In this document: in pieces, positions 5,552 through 5,628 of the stretch
Layout of the letters: every line of letters starts with the position of its first letter
How positions within the stretch are numbered: the stretch's first letter is position 1
Origin: Aquincola sp.
GTDB taxonomy: Bacteria; Pseudomonadota; Gammaproteobacteria; Burkholderiales; Burkholderiaceae_C
NCBI GenBank assembly: GCA_029884035.1
Contig: JAOUIM010000261.1
Span: 1 to 5,628 of the forward strand
DNA: 5,628 nucleotides
Direction of reading: 5' to 3'
Notes under the pieces: model-generated
What the model saw: only the letters and a program-made list of their open reading frames with translations
What the model was told of the DNA's origin: nothing
Databases searched by the model: none
Program-made: the position numbers and the translations under genes

Positions 5552-5628
5552 GCATCCCCTGGTCACAGGGCCGCGACTTTAGCAGGGGTTCGTGGCCGTT
5601 CAGGCCGGCATCCGGGTCGGGGATCGGC
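5552..5628 (-). other. Leader region upstream of the binding-protein gene
   Basis: Seventy-seven bases up to the window edge. AGGGGA (minus strand, 5555-5560) is the likely Shine-Dalgarno of the binding-protein gene. One minus-strand frame enters from the right edge and stops at TGA 5600-5602; another stays open until TGA 5561-5563. Either could be the tail of an upstream gene in the same operon, but 20 or so codons are too few to judge. A GGCC-N5-GGCC repeat at 5594-5606 is too short to call a terminator. No promoter is recognisable. Confidence 0.35.

Noticed and set aside
5561..5628. C-terminal end of an upstream gene at the right edge
   Set aside because: Two minus-strand frames are open from the edge for under 25 codons each; neither can be told from chance without more sequence.

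Overview
The window looks like chromosomal DNA from a GC-rich betaproteobacterium, most likely of the order Burkholderiales. This rests on the high GC content, the strong G/C third-position codon bias, and the style of several proteins: a short BON lipoprotein, a LapA-like membrane protein, a LivJ/AmiC-type binding protein with a twin-arginine-like leader, and a Cache-type hybrid kinase. The genus cannot be fixed from sequence alone. I see no RNA genes, mobile elements or CRISPR arrays.

Left part (1-843, minus strand): a probable three-gene envelope operon, read right to left. It holds a LapA/DUF1049-like two-pass membrane protein (412-843), a small BON-domain outer-membrane lipoprotein (61-372), and the first 12 codons of a third gene that leaves the window (1-38). 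The gaps are 39 and 22 bp and each gene has its own Shine-Dalgarno sequence. Divergent to it is a LysR-type regulator (967-1953, plus strand). The 123-bp region between them contains a visibly AT-rich stretch (about 905-975) with two copies of the inverted repeat TTTTCA-N4-TGAAAA. Their centres are exactly 42 bp apart, about four helical turns, and the second copy covers the regulator's own start codon. This looks like an operator pair for autoregulation and possibly for control of the envelope operon.

Right part (2051-5551, minus strand): a tight two-gene unit. The first gene encodes a periplasmic branched-chain-amino-acid/amide-type binding protein (Peripla_BP_6 class). Forty-two bases downstream is a 737-residue membrane-bound hybrid sensor kinase with a large periplasmic Cache-like region, HAMP, HisKA, HATPase and a C-terminal receiver. 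No permease or ATPase gene is visible. The simplest reading is that the binding protein works as a ligand-sensing accessory for the kinase, in the manner of TorT/TorS or LuxP/LuxQ, rather than in transport. This is inference. The kinase ends tail to tail with the LysR gene across a 97-bp spacer in which I see no convincing terminator.

The two items most worth following up are the paired operator in the divergent promoter and the binding-protein/hybrid-kinase pair without a transporter.
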